From: Nocardia terpenica | Lineage (GTDB): Bacteria; Actinomycetota; Actinomycetes; Mycobacteriales; Mycobacteriaceae | NCBI RefSeq assembly: GCF_013186535.1 | Contig: NZ_JABMCZ010000004.1 | Coordinates: forward strand, 310,001 to 374,000 | Length of the DNA: 64,000 nucleotides | Direction of reading: 5' to 3' | Shown here: positions 26,255-34,453 of the stretch, one piece after another | Layout: each line of letters begins with the position of its first letter | How positions within the stretch are numbered: the first letter of the stretch is position 1 | Made by a program: the position numbers and the translations under genes | Notes under the pieces: model-generated | What the model was told of the DNA's origin: nothing | The model's input: the letters and a program-made list of their open reading frames with translations, nothing else | Database searches by the model: none

Positions 26255-26325
26255 ACACCAAGCATGACAGAAAGATGCCCACCGAGCAAGATTTCCTTAC
26301 GAGAAAACTTGCCCGATGGGCATCT
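26241..26325. promoter_or_regulatory. Alternating ATGCCCAYCGRRCA copies around the TetR start
   Basis: Three near-identical copies occur in alternating orientation: minus at 26254-26241 (over the start codon), plus at 26275-26288 and minus at 26323-26310. The outer two create an inverted repeat with arms AGATGCCCA (26273-26281) and TGGGCATCT (26317-26325) plus inner GCAAG/CTTGC. This could be the TetR operator. Read from the acyltransferase operon, it is also a stem followed by TTTCTGT and could terminate that transcript. Confidence 0.55.
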
Positions 26326-26365
26326 GTATGGCTCGACCGACCCCGTTGGCGATCGCGCCGGTCGC

Positions 26366-27724
26366 TCAGCCCTGAGCGGCCGTCTGCACGAGATCGGTGA
26401 CGACGCCGAGGAACTCGGCGACCACCGCCCGCGCGGTCTGGGTGTCGGGATAGCGGGTGCGCAGCGCGAGCCCGTCGTCGGTGCGGGCGAACCACAGCTG
26501 CACGTCGTCCAGCGGTGCGGTGCGGCTGATGTGGGTCGCGTTGCGCGGCAACGAGAGTCCGAGCTCGCTGCGGGAGCCGCCCGGCAGCTGCCGGTAGTCG
26601 GCGTAGGACACGCTGAACAGCCCGTGCCGCTCCCGGCGCAGCTCGCCGTCCAGGGCGGCGAGCACCCGGGTCGCCGGGACCTGCGCCAGCCGCTGCCCGG
26701 ACCGGATCGCCTGTGCCGCACCGGGAATGGTGGCGGCCAGATCGGGACCGACCTGGATGCGCGCCGGTGCGTTGGACACCAGCCAGCCGAAGGTGTTGTG
26801 GTGCCGCGGTTCTCGCCTGGTGTGTACGGGGAACACCAGGTCGGTGTGGTCGCTGCCGTCCAGCTTCGCGGTGGCCTGCGCGACCGCCGCGAGCAGCACG
26901 GCGAACAGGGAGTGACCGCCCGCCCGGGTGGCCCGGTGCAGGCCCGCGGTCGTCCCCGGCCCGAGCACCGTGCGCACGTCGCTGCCCGGCGGCGCCAGCT
27001 CGCCCGATCGCACGCCCAGATCCATGGGGAAGTGCGGCAGATCGTTCCCGGCCGCGCTCAGGAACTCCCGCCACTCGCGCAGCAGCGGATCGGTGGTCAT
27101 CGCCGGGACCGCCGCCTCGCGGGTGGAGTAGGCCAGGAAACTGCTTGCCTCGGGCAGTCTTTCGAGCGCCGTCACCGCGCCCGCCGGACCGTCCTCGTGT
27201 GCCGCGCGATACAGCTCGTCGAGTTCGGTGACGGCCACCGTGATCGACCACGCGTCACACACCGCGTGATCGAATCCGCAGATGACCGTGGAGGTTTCGG
27301 ATCTGCTGACCGCGCCGAGGAAGTACGGCGGGAAGGTGAACGGCGCGCAGGCCGCATCCAGCCGGGCGCCGAGCAGGTCGCGCAGTTCGCCGGGGGTGGC
27401 GGCGTACACCGGCCTGCGGCGCTCGAGCCGAATATCGCTGTCGGACACCAGATTGACGGTCGGCCCGGCGCCGAAGCAGCAGTGCAGGGCGTCGTGGCGG
27501 GGGAGCCAGGCGGCGAAGGCGGCCTGCAGGGCGGCCTCGTCGATCGGCCCGGCGACGTCGAAGGTGGCGGCCAGCCAGGTGGTCGGCCCCGTGCCGGACA
27601 GGTGGATGATCTGATTCGACGTGGGCGGCGTCGGATCGGGCGTCGGTCCGGGCCGGGCGGACACCGACCACTCCACCAGCGTGCCGGGTTCGGGCGCCAG
27701 CTGGTCGAGGAACAGCAAACGCAT
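26366..27724 (-). CDS. PapA-like acyltransferase (condensation fold), third in operon
   Basis: A 452-residue stand-alone condensation-domain protein, close in plan to mycobacterial PapA acyltransferases, which move acyl chains from CoA or carrier thioesters to sugar or polyol hydroxyls. The catalytic motif is present as DHAVCDAWS, with H153 and D157; the usual glycine after the aspartate is alanine, a variation worth testing. Conserved C-terminal blocks are FPVHTRREPRHHNTFGWLVSNAPA and VQLWFARTDDGLALRTRYPD. No adenylation or carrier domain is attached. Its start overlaps the stop of the preceding acyltransferase by one base. It is the last gene of the three-gene run. Confidence 0.85.
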   Translation of the reverse strand: MRLLFLDQLAPEPGTLVEWSVSARPGPTPDPTPPTSNQIIHLSGTGPTTWLAATFDVAGPIDEAALQAAFAAWLPRHDALHCCFGAGPTVNLVSDSDIRLERRRPVYAATPGELRDLLGARLDAACAPFTFPPYFLGAVSRSETSTVICGFDHAVCDAWSITVAVTELDELYRAAHEDGPAGAVTALERLPEASSFLAYSTREAAVPAMTTDPLLREWREFLSAAGNDLPHFPMDLGVRSGELAPPGSDVRTVLGPGTTAGLHRATRAGGHSLFAVLLAAVAQATAKLDGSDHTDLVFPVHTRREPRHHNTFGWLVSNAPARIQVGPDLAATIPGAAQAIRSGQRLAQVPATRVLAALDGELRRERHGLFSVSYADYRQLPGGSRSELGLSLPRNATHISRTAPLDDVQLWFARTDDGLALRTRYPDTQTARAVVAEFLGVVTDLVQTAAQG

Positions 27725-29190
27725 CAGGTCGCCTCCGAACCCACCGGGACCGTGCCGTATTCACCGGCGGTGGCGATGCTGCGGCACACGGTGCGCAGCC
27801 GGTCCAGATACTCGTTGACCGAGGCGTGCGCGATCGCGGTGTCCGGGAACATGACCGCGACGTGCACGCGGTCGTGCTCGCGGTTGAACCACAGCGGCGA
27901 GGGCTGGCCGATCCGCGAGGACGAGCTCAGGCCCCGGATGCCGTTCAGACCCGGCAGCGACTGTTCCAGCATCGCGCCCGAGATCGGCCGCATGTCCATG
28001 TAGGAGACCCACGGCCAGTCCCGCACCTGCGGGAACTCCCGTCCGCCGGTCAGTTCCGTGGCGCGGCGCAGCGCGGCCAGCAGCGGGATGCCGCTGAGCG
28101 GCTTGATGTCGTTGAGTGCGCCGCGGGCCCGCCCCACCAGCTCGGTGAACCGCGCCGCCTCACCCACCTCGAAGGCGACCGGCACCAGATTGATGAACCA
28201 GCCCTGGGTGAACTGGAACCGCGGATCGAGGCGGGTGCCGACCACGTTGAGCCCGAGATACCGGGTGCGCCCGGCCAATTCGAGCTCGGTCAGCGCGATG
28301 GCGGCGTAGAGGCCGGAGGCGAACGAGTCGCCGTTGGCCGCGCACACCTCGGTGAACGCGTTGACCTCGTCGCCGGTGAGCAGGTCGTACCGGGTGCCGG
28401 TGCTGTCGCCGAATTCGCCCGGCGCCAGGCCCAACTCCCACGGCGTGGGCCGGATGTTGTCGACATTGTCGGCGAGGATTTGCGCCAGCCGCTCGAGCTC
28501 CGGGGGTTGCGCGGCGACGGTGTCGCGCTCCTGGCGCGCGTACTCGGCGTAACCGGTCACGGGCGGCAGCTCGGGTTCGCGATCGGCGGCGAAAGCGGTG
28601 TAGAGCTGGTGCACCTCGAAGATCGACGCGACCAGCGAGGTGCCGTCGGTGAAGGCGTGGTCGAAGCTGACGTAGACGGTGAAGCCGTCCATGCCGTGGT
28701 CGATCGCGCCCAGGGTGAAGGCGGGCCAGCCGGTCGGGTCCGGGGTCTGGAATCGCACGCCGAGCCGGTCGCGCAGCTCCTCGCTGGAGTCGAAGCTGCC
28801 CAGCGAGACCGTCGCCAGCTCGACCGCCTCCGGGTCGAGAACGTGCCCGACCAGCGGCGTTTCCGGCGATTCGGCGATATCGAACCAGCAGCGCAGGCTG
28901 TCGTGCCGGCGCAGATATTCGGTGTAGGCCTGGCGCAGCGCCACCCGGTCGAGCGGGACCGCCATGCTGAAGCACATCGACAGCTCGTTGCGGACGTTGT
29001 CGGCCAGCTCCTCCGGCGCGGACGCCAGGCGGCGGCCGTGCCAGTACCGGATGTGGAACTCCTGGATGAACGAGGCGGGCACGGTCGCGACGGAGGTCGG
29101 TGCCACGGCGGCGACAGTGCGTGCGACGGGCACGAATTCGAGCAGTTCACCCGGCTTGGGCAGCCACTCGCTGAGGTGGGTCATCTCCAT
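27724..29190 (-). CDS. PapA-like acyltransferase (condensation fold), second in operon
   Basis: A 488-residue condensation-fold acyltransferase with the intact motif SFDHAFTDGTSL (H178, D182, G183). Its N-terminus LSEWLPKPGELLEFVP and C-terminus LWFNREHDRVHVAVMFPDTAIAHASVNEYLDRL strongly recall PapA2-type proteins of mycobacterial trehalose glycolipid pathways. I chose the ATG at 29190, seven bases after AAGGAG; an ATG two codons later gives an ATGA overlap with the upstream gene. No MmpL, PKS or sulfotransferase gene is nearby, so the acceptor is unknown. It is translationally coupled on both sides. Confidence 0.88.
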   Translation of the reverse strand: MEMTHLSEWLPKPGELLEFVPVARTVAAVAPTSVATVPASFIQEFHIRYWHGRRLASAPEELADNVRNELSMCFSMAVPLDRVALRQAYTEYLRRHDSLRCWFDIAESPETPLVGHVLDPEAVELATVSLGSFDSSEELRDRLGVRFQTPDPTGWPAFTLGAIDHGMDGFTVYVSFDHAFTDGTSLVASIFEVHQLYTAFAADREPELPPVTGYAEYARQERDTVAAQPPELERLAQILADNVDNIRPTPWELGLAPGEFGDSTGTRYDLLTGDEVNAFTEVCAANGDSFASGLYAAIALTELELAGRTRYLGLNVVGTRLDPRFQFTQGWFINLVPVAFEVGEAARFTELVGRARGALNDIKPLSGIPLLAALRRATELTGGREFPQVRDWPWVSYMDMRPISGAMLEQSLPGLNGIRGLSSSSRIGQPSPLWFNREHDRVHVAVMFPDTAIAHASVNEYLDRLRTVCRSIATAGEYGTVPVGSEAT

Positions 29191-30626
29191 GTGGGTGCTC
29201 CTTGTCCGATCCGGAGGTGGGCGTCGCCGTGGCGGGCGTACGCGCCGAGCAGTTCGCGCACCCGCAGCACGTGCCGGTGGACGTCGCGGGTGGCGCGGGC
29301 GGTGCCGGGGTAGCGCATGTTGAGCGTCACCCCGGCCTGGGTGCGCAGGAACCAGAAGAAGTACTCGTCGGTCGACGAGCACCGGCTGCGCAGCCAGCGG
29401 GTATCGGACTCGATCCAGCGATCCGCGCCGACGATCGAGCGGATGTCCATGTAGGACACCATGAACGAGATGCGCGGCTGCACCTCGAGCAGCTCGCACA
29501 CTCGCGCGAAGGGCACCGAGGCGGCCGGGCCCACCCGGCGCAGCTCGGTCCCGGCCGGGCCGACCAGGTCGGCCAGACCGCGGGCGTCGCAGTCGATCCA
29601 GTACGGCGCGAGGCCGACGTACCAGCCGAGGCTGTCGGCCCAGCGCCGCTCGCGGCGGGTGTGCATCGGCACCACCGTGCGGAAGTCCGGCGCGCCGGTC
29701 GGTTCGGTCTGGGCCGCAGCGAAGGCCGCCAGCAGGGCCGCGACCAGACCCTGACCCTGTTCCCGGGCCGCGGCGGACGCGCGGTCGGTGGCCGCCGCGT
29801 CGAGCACCTCGACGGCCAGATTGCGTTGCAGCACCGGCCGATCCGCGGGCGCGCCGCGGTCGACCAGTTCGACGGGCTGGGCGGCGACCCCGGCCAGGCT
29901 GCCCGGGGCGGGATCGTAATCGCTGCTCCCGGCCAGGAATTCGCGCCAGATCCCGACCGCGGGATCCTCGGCGGTGACGGCGTCGGCCAGCGCGCGCTCG
30001 TCCCGGCAGAAGTCGACGTAGCTGGCGGTCTCCGACAGCTCGGCCGGGGCGCCGGTGCGGGCGGCCTCGTAGAGGGCGCGCAGCTCACCGCCGATGGTGG
30101 TGGTCGAATAGCCGTCCATCACCGAGTGATCCGCGGCGACGACGGCGGTGAAGGAGTTGGTGCGGGCGATGGTCACGCACAGGTGCGAGGGCCAGTCCAG
30201 GGGGGAGGTGCGTTCGTCGAGCAGCCGCTGCACCAGGCGGTAGCTGGCCATGACAGAGGTCGGTCGGCCGGCGTCGACCGGCCGCACCTGCACCGCGCCC
30301 GGCGGCAGCGTGTAGCGGGCGGGCGTGCCGCCCTCGAAGGTGACGTGGCTGCGCAGCACCTCGTGCCGATCGACCCACGCCTCCAACGCCTTTCGCCACG
30401 CGGCCGGATCGAGCGGCCCGTCGATGCGGACGACGTGCCCCAGCCAGCTGGGCTGCGGATTGCGAATCCGGCTGTGCTCCAAGGCATTCCGGAGATGATA
30501 TTCGTGATTGTAGGAGACCGATCGGGTATCGCGCGGCCAGTGGGCCCAGTGTGATTGTGCGGTCGGTAGCCATTCGATGACGTGGCCGGCGTGCAGGGGG
30601 TAGTCGGCCAGCTCGATGAATTCCAT
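29181..30626 (-). CDS. PapA-like acyltransferase (condensation fold), first in operon
   Basis: A 481-residue condensation-fold protein with the motif VAADHSVMDGYSTT (H167, D171, G172). The start LADYPLHAGHVIEWLP and the block VPMHTRRERRWADSLGWYVGLAPYWI place it with the other two in the PapA-like group, but the three are strongly diverged, so they are unlikely to be redundant. It heads the operon; a palindrome lies 36 bp upstream of the ATG. Together the three could add different acyl groups to one acceptor, as PapA proteins do in sulfolipid assembly (inferred). Confidence 0.86.
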   Translation of the reverse strand: MEFIELADYPLHAGHVIEWLPTAQSHWAHWPRDTRSVSYNHEYHLRNALEHSRIRNPQPSWLGHVVRIDGPLDPAAWRKALEAWVDRHEVLRSHVTFEGGTPARYTLPPGAVQVRPVDAGRPTSVMASYRLVQRLLDERTSPLDWPSHLCVTIARTNSFTAVVAADHSVMDGYSTTTIGGELRALYEAARTGAPAELSETASYVDFCRDERALADAVTAEDPAVGIWREFLAGSSDYDPAPGSLAGVAAQPVELVDRGAPADRPVLQRNLAVEVLDAAATDRASAAAREQGQGLVAALLAAFAAAQTEPTGAPDFRTVVPMHTRRERRWADSLGWYVGLAPYWIDCDARGLADLVGPAGTELRRVGPAASVPFARVCELLEVQPRISFMVSYMDIRSIVGADRWIESDTRWLRSRCSSTDEYFFWFLRTQAGVTLNMRYPGTARATRDVHRHVLRVRELLGAYARHGDAHLRIGQGAPTWR

Positions 30627-31046
30627 TGACAGCCCTCATCCGGAGTGTTCAGGTAATTCCAACCGGAAGAAGTATTTCCGGTGTGTCGGGGAAATTATCG
30701 GCGCGCGCCGGTGCGTGCTCTGATTGTCGGATTGTGCCGGTGACCTCGTCGTACGCCGGAATGGGCATGACTCTAAATCATGGGAGCGACGAATGTGACG
30801 GTGAGCTCTGTCACGGAGCGGTTTCGTCGCATAACAATCCGGTAGCAATCTTGTAGCTAATTTCGGACTGAAGTACTACTGCCAGTTGGAATGATGTGTC
30901 AACTATCGCTCGGTAGGCAGATTCTCCGCCGCCAGCCTCGATCTGGTACGACGGAATTCACTTCGACTTCTCCTGATTTTTACAAGCCTGCGGCACGCCG
31001 TCCGCGTGGCGTGGCGCACTATGCCGGACCAGCAGTGTTACCCGGC
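30627..31046. other. 420-bp non-coding promoter region
   Basis: This gap separates the PucR regulator end from the acyltransferase operon start. It is visibly more AT-rich than its surroundings and has no convincing reading frame. It holds the palindrome at 30662-30682 and short GTGAC/GTCAC arms at 30795-30799 and 30810-30814. It most likely carries the operon promoter and leader. Confidence 0.6.
30662..30682. promoter_or_regulatory. 7-7-7 palindrome upstream of acyltransferase operon
   Basis: ACCGGAA and TTCCGGT form a perfect inverted repeat around a 7-bp spacer, 36 bp before the first acyltransferase ATG. It fits a regulator operator, perhaps for the neighbouring PucR or TetR protein. Confidence 0.5.
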
Positions 31047-32237
31047 TTACGGTGCGAACGAGGCGGATTCGAGCCGCCGCGCGATGCGGGCCGCCGACAG
31101 CGTCATGGCGTCGGTCGGCCGGTGCGGATCCAGCCCGGTGAGCTCGTGCACGCGGGCGAGCCGGTAGGTCACGGTGTTGCGATGGATGTTGAGCAGCCGG
31201 GCGGTGGCGAGCTGGTTGAAGCCGGTGTCGACGAACACCTCCAGCGTCTCGGCCAGCAGCGGCTGGCTGTCCAGCGGCGCGAGCACGATCGCCAGGCCGG
31301 GCCGGGCGGGCCCGCTGGCCGCGACGGTGTATTCGAACTGCAGGTCGCGGCGGCGGCAGAGCAGTTCCGAACGGTCCAGGCAGCGGCCCAGTTCGGCGAG
31401 CACGCGCGCCTCGGCGTAGACGTCCGGGATGTCGGCGCGGCTGCGGGCGGGCCCGACGCCCACCCAGAACGGCGGCGGCAGTTCGGGATCGCGGCCGGGT
31501 AGGCGGCCGGACAGTCCGGCGGCGGTGGCGGTGCCGTCGTCGCCGGGCAGCAGCGGCACCAGCGCGGTCCAGCCGCCGCTGTCCAGCCGCAGGAACACCC
31601 CGGGAATGGCCTCGATGCAGTGCCGCAGCTCGCTGGTGTCGACGCCGTGGCGGCCGCGGGTGGCGGCCGCGGCCAGCCGGAACACCGCGATGAGGAATCC
31701 GTCGGGCACGGTGATGGCGGGTTCGTCGGCCCACTCCACCGGATCGCGGCCGGTGAGCAGGGCGTCGGCGATGCCGCGGCGGCGTTCCAGCAGTTCCCAG
31801 CGCGGATCGTGGGCGCGGCGCACATAGGCGGTGGCGATGCGTTCGACCAGCACCGTGACATACCGCAGCAGCGGCACCGCCATATCGGCGAGCAGTTCGC
31901 GGTCGGCGGCGGAACCGGCCGCGCGCATCCGGTCGAAGATGTATTCCGCGCCGGAGCGGTAGCGGCCGAGCACCACGTCCAGCGCCTCGCCGTCGCGCAC
32001 CCGGTCCAGCGCCAGGTCGACCAGCTCGCGGGTGTCGTTCTCGCCGGGCAGCCGCCCGGTGCGCAGGAAGTCGAAGAACAGTTCGACGTTCAGCTTGGTC
32101 CCGCGCTCCAGGCCGGTGGCCACCAGCGACTGCGGAATGGAGCGGTAGGGGGGCATGGTGTCGAAGAATTCCCGCATGAGTACACCGGCGCGGCGGTAGA
32201 GGTTCTCCAGCGCCTGGTCCCGGGTCGGTGGTTCCAC
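31047..32237 (-). CDS. PucR/CdaR-type helix-turn-helix regulator
   Basis: A 396-residue regulator with a long N-terminal sensor region, a central GGDEF-like CdaR domain and a C-terminal PucR helix-turn-helix. The last reads ETLEVFVDTGFNQLATARLLNIHRNTVTYRLARVHELTGLDP at about residues 330-371. PucR-type proteins activate catabolic or secondary metabolic genes in response to small molecules. It lies 18 bp after the acyl-CoA ligase gene on the same strand and just upstream of the acyltransferases, so it may coordinate both. No membrane segment is seen. Confidence 0.9.
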   Translation of the reverse strand: MEPPTRDQALENLYRRAGVLMREFFDTMPPYRSIPQSLVATGLERGTKLNVELFFDFLRTGRLPGENDTRELVDLALDRVRDGEALDVVLGRYRSGAEYIFDRMRAAGSAADRELLADMAVPLLRYVTVLVERIATAYVRRAHDPRWELLERRRGIADALLTGRDPVEWADEPAITVPDGFLIAVFRLAAAATRGRHGVDTSELRHCIEAIPGVFLRLDSGGWTALVPLLPGDDGTATAAGLSGRLPGRDPELPPPFWVGVGPARSRADIPDVYAEARVLAELGRCLDRSELLCRRRDLQFEYTVAASGPARPGLAIVLAPLDSQPLLAETLEVFVDTGFNQLATARLLNIHRNTVTYRLARVHELTGLDPHRPTDAMTLSAARIARRLESASFAP

Positions 32238-32255
32238 GGCTTCCTCCGTCCGGAG

Positions 32256-34067
32256 TTATGTGGCATACAGGGATTCGATGGTATCGGCATAGGCCGCGGC
32301 GATCGGTTTGCGCCGGAGTTTTCCGGTCGCGGTGAGACACTCGCCGCCGGGGGCCCAGACCTCCGGCAGCACGGCGAATTTCTTGATCTGCTCCACCCGC
32401 GACAATTTCGCGTTGGCGGCGGCGACGCCCTGCTCGATCGCGGCGCGCACCCGCGGCTCGGCGGCCAGGGCGGCAATGCTCGTGTCGGCCAGCGCGTTCC
32501 GCTCGGCGAAGGCCGCGGCCAGGTCGGGGTCCAGGCAGATGAGGGCGGTGTTGTAGGGCCGTCCGTCGCCGATCACCGCGACGATGCCCGCCAGCGGCGT
32601 GCTCTCGGTGACGGTGTTCTCGATATTGGTGGGGGACATGTTCTTTCCGGCCGCGTTGATGATGAGTTCCTTCTTGCGGTCCACGATGCGCAGATAGCCC
32701 TCGGCGTCGAGTTCGCCGATATCGCCGGTGTGCAGCCAGCCGTCGGCGTCGATGGCCTCGGCGGTCTTCTCGGGCTCGTTGCGGTAGCCGCGCATGACCA
32801 TCCGGCCGCGGATCAGCACCTCGCCGTCGGGCGCGATGGAGATCTCCGCGCCGGGCAGCGGCGTGCCCACGGTGCCGAGCTTGATGCGCCGCGGCCGGGT
32901 CAGGGTGGCTCCCGCGGTGCATTCGGTCATGCCGTATCCCTCGCACAGCGGCAGCCCGAGGCCGAGGAAGAACTCGTGGGTGTCGCGGGGGATGGGCGCG
33001 GACCCGGTGACGGCGATGCGCGCGCGGTCCAGGCCGATGCGGGCGCGGATGGTGCGCAGCACCAGCCGATCGGCGACCCGGAAGCCGAGTTCGCCGAGCA
33101 CGCCGGGCGAGCGGCCGTCGGAGACGGCGCGGGCGCGGGCCCGGCCGACGCCGATCGCCCAGCCGATCAGCCTGCGGCGCACCGGATTCGGCTCGGCGGC
33201 GAAGCGTTCCTCCAGGGCCGCCTTGACCTTCACCCAGATGCGCGGCACGCCCAGAAAGATCGTGGGGTGCACCTCGGCGAGGGCGTCGACGACCTGTGCG
33301 AGCTCGGGGACGGTGGTGATCTGCCCGCCCTCGACCAGGCACAGGTAGTGCGCCAGCCAGCGATTGGCCGCGTGCGCGTCGGGCAGGTAGGACACCACCC
33401 GGTCGTCGGGGCCGCCGCCACCGAATTCCTCTGCGATGCGGACGTTTTCGAGGAAATTGGTGTGGGTGAGCTCCACGCCCTTGGGCGGCCCGGTGGTGCC
33501 GGAGGTGTAGACGATGGTGAGCAGATCCTCCGGATCGACCGCGCGCCAGGCGGAATCGAAGTCGAAGCCGGGTGCGGGCCTGGCCTCGACATCGGCGAGG
33601 GCGACGGTGCCCTCGGGTGCGGCGTCCACGCAGATCACGTGTTCGATCCGGTGGCCCTGCGCGGCGGCCTCGCCGGCCGCGGCGAGAACCTGTGGCGCGA
33701 ACCGGTTCTCGCAGATCACGACCGCGCACCCGGCATTGCCGAACTGGTAGGCCAGGGTGGCGACCGGGTTGGTGTTGTAGACCGAGAACGGGGTGGCGCC
33801 GGTGTGCAGCACGGCGGTGTCGCAGAGGTGGAATTCGGGGCGGTTGGTGAGCATGAGCGCGACCGTGTCGCCGCGCCCGACGCCGAGCGAGGCCAGGCCG
33901 GTGGCGATGGCGCGCACCCGGGATGCGTACTGGCGCCAGGTGATTCGCACGGTGTCATCGCGCGTGCGCAGGGCGACGGCGTCGGGGTGGCGGACGACAT
34001 CGGCCTGGAACGCCTCGCACAGGGTGCGGGGCCGGGCCCGGTCCGCGGCAACGACGGAAGAACTCAC
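32256..34067 (-). CDS. FadD15-like long-chain acyl-CoA ligase
   Basis: A 603-residue AMP-forming ligase that activates fatty acids with ATP and CoA. The ATP loop TIVYTSGTTGPPKGVELTH is at about residues 178-196. GYGMTECTAGA, WLHTGDIGELDAEGYLRIVDRKKELIINAAGKNMSPTNIE and the terminal LTATGKLRRK lysine region follow. The size and the KNMSPTNIE motif match FadD15-type long-chain acyl-CoA synthetases and not FadD32-type FAALs, which carry an insertion. It begins with GTG. Upstream of a regulator and three PapA-like acyltransferases, it is the probable donor of acyl-CoA for them. Confidence 0.92.
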   Translation of the reverse strand: MSSSVVAADRARPRTLCEAFQADVVRHPDAVALRTRDDTVRITWRQYASRVRAIATGLASLGVGRGDTVALMLTNRPEFHLCDTAVLHTGATPFSVYNTNPVATLAYQFGNAGCAVVICENRFAPQVLAAAGEAAAQGHRIEHVICVDAAPEGTVALADVEARPAPGFDFDSAWRAVDPEDLLTIVYTSGTTGPPKGVELTHTNFLENVRIAEEFGGGGPDDRVVSYLPDAHAANRWLAHYLCLVEGGQITTVPELAQVVDALAEVHPTIFLGVPRIWVKVKAALEERFAAEPNPVRRRLIGWAIGVGRARARAVSDGRSPGVLGELGFRVADRLVLRTIRARIGLDRARIAVTGSAPIPRDTHEFFLGLGLPLCEGYGMTECTAGATLTRPRRIKLGTVGTPLPGAEISIAPDGEVLIRGRMVMRGYRNEPEKTAEAIDADGWLHTGDIGELDAEGYLRIVDRKKELIINAAGKNMSPTNIENTVTESTPLAGIVAVIGDGRPYNTALICLDPDLAAAFAERNALADTSIAALAAEPRVRAAIEQGVAAANAKLSRVEQIKKFAVLPEVWAPGGECLTATGKLRRKPIAAAYADTIESLYAT

Positions 34068-34189
34068 GACCTACCTCTGGTTCATGCTCGGTCGAGGACA
34101 CGGCGGTGCCCTCGATGTCCGGTTCCAGCAGACCGCATCCGCGGGGTGCGGCGGTACCGGCAATCGGGCAGAGCGCCGACCGGCGGTTT

Positions 34190-34202
34190 GTGCACTGTGC
34201 AC
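34190..34202. promoter_or_regulatory. GTGCAC-T-GTGCAC palindrome before fadD
   Basis: Two GTGCAC blocks flank a single T, giving a near-perfect palindrome 123 bp upstream of the fadD start. It is an operator candidate, possibly for the downstream PucR protein. Confidence 0.4.
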
Positions 34203-34279
34203 CACGATTGCGGGGTCGGATGCGGCGTGAACAGTGACTATGCAGATCACGACGTGCTCCGATCTGGCGAACCGATGGA

Positions 34280-34301
34280 ACTGGTCAGATACATTACCAG
34301 T
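34280..34301. promoter_or_regulatory. ACTGGT-N10-ACCAGT inverted repeat
   Basis: Perfect 6-bp arms surround CAGATACATT in the most AT-rich part of the gap. On the minus strand it reads like the operator of a fatty-acid regulator. The assignment to fadD over glnA is a guess. Confidence 0.4.
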
Positions 34302-34453
34302 ATTTCGACCGCCGGAACAGGGGCGCGCGGGACGCGGGGCCGGGCGGGTGGTGAATGATCTTGGTACGGAACGCGATTCGCGTTCCGGAGCCCGACGCCA
34401 CGCCGTATCGTTGACGGAAGGTGTGCGGGCCGCGAGTTCACGAGGAGTTACCG

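Larger units (their letters stand above)
34068..34453. other. Divergent fadD/glnA promoter region
   Basis: A 386-bp gap between two genes read outwards. It contains a 13-bp palindrome at 34190-34202 and ACTGGT/ACCAGT arms at 34280-34285 and 34296-34301, both likely regulator sites. CGTTGACGG near 34409-34417 may be a -35 element for glnA. No gene is apparent. Confidence 0.55.

Noticed and set aside
30795..30814. GTGAC/GTCAC arms resembling a CRP/GlxR site
   Set aside because: The spacer is 10 bp and the arms are short; CRP-type sites have about 6 bp between TGTGA and TCACA.
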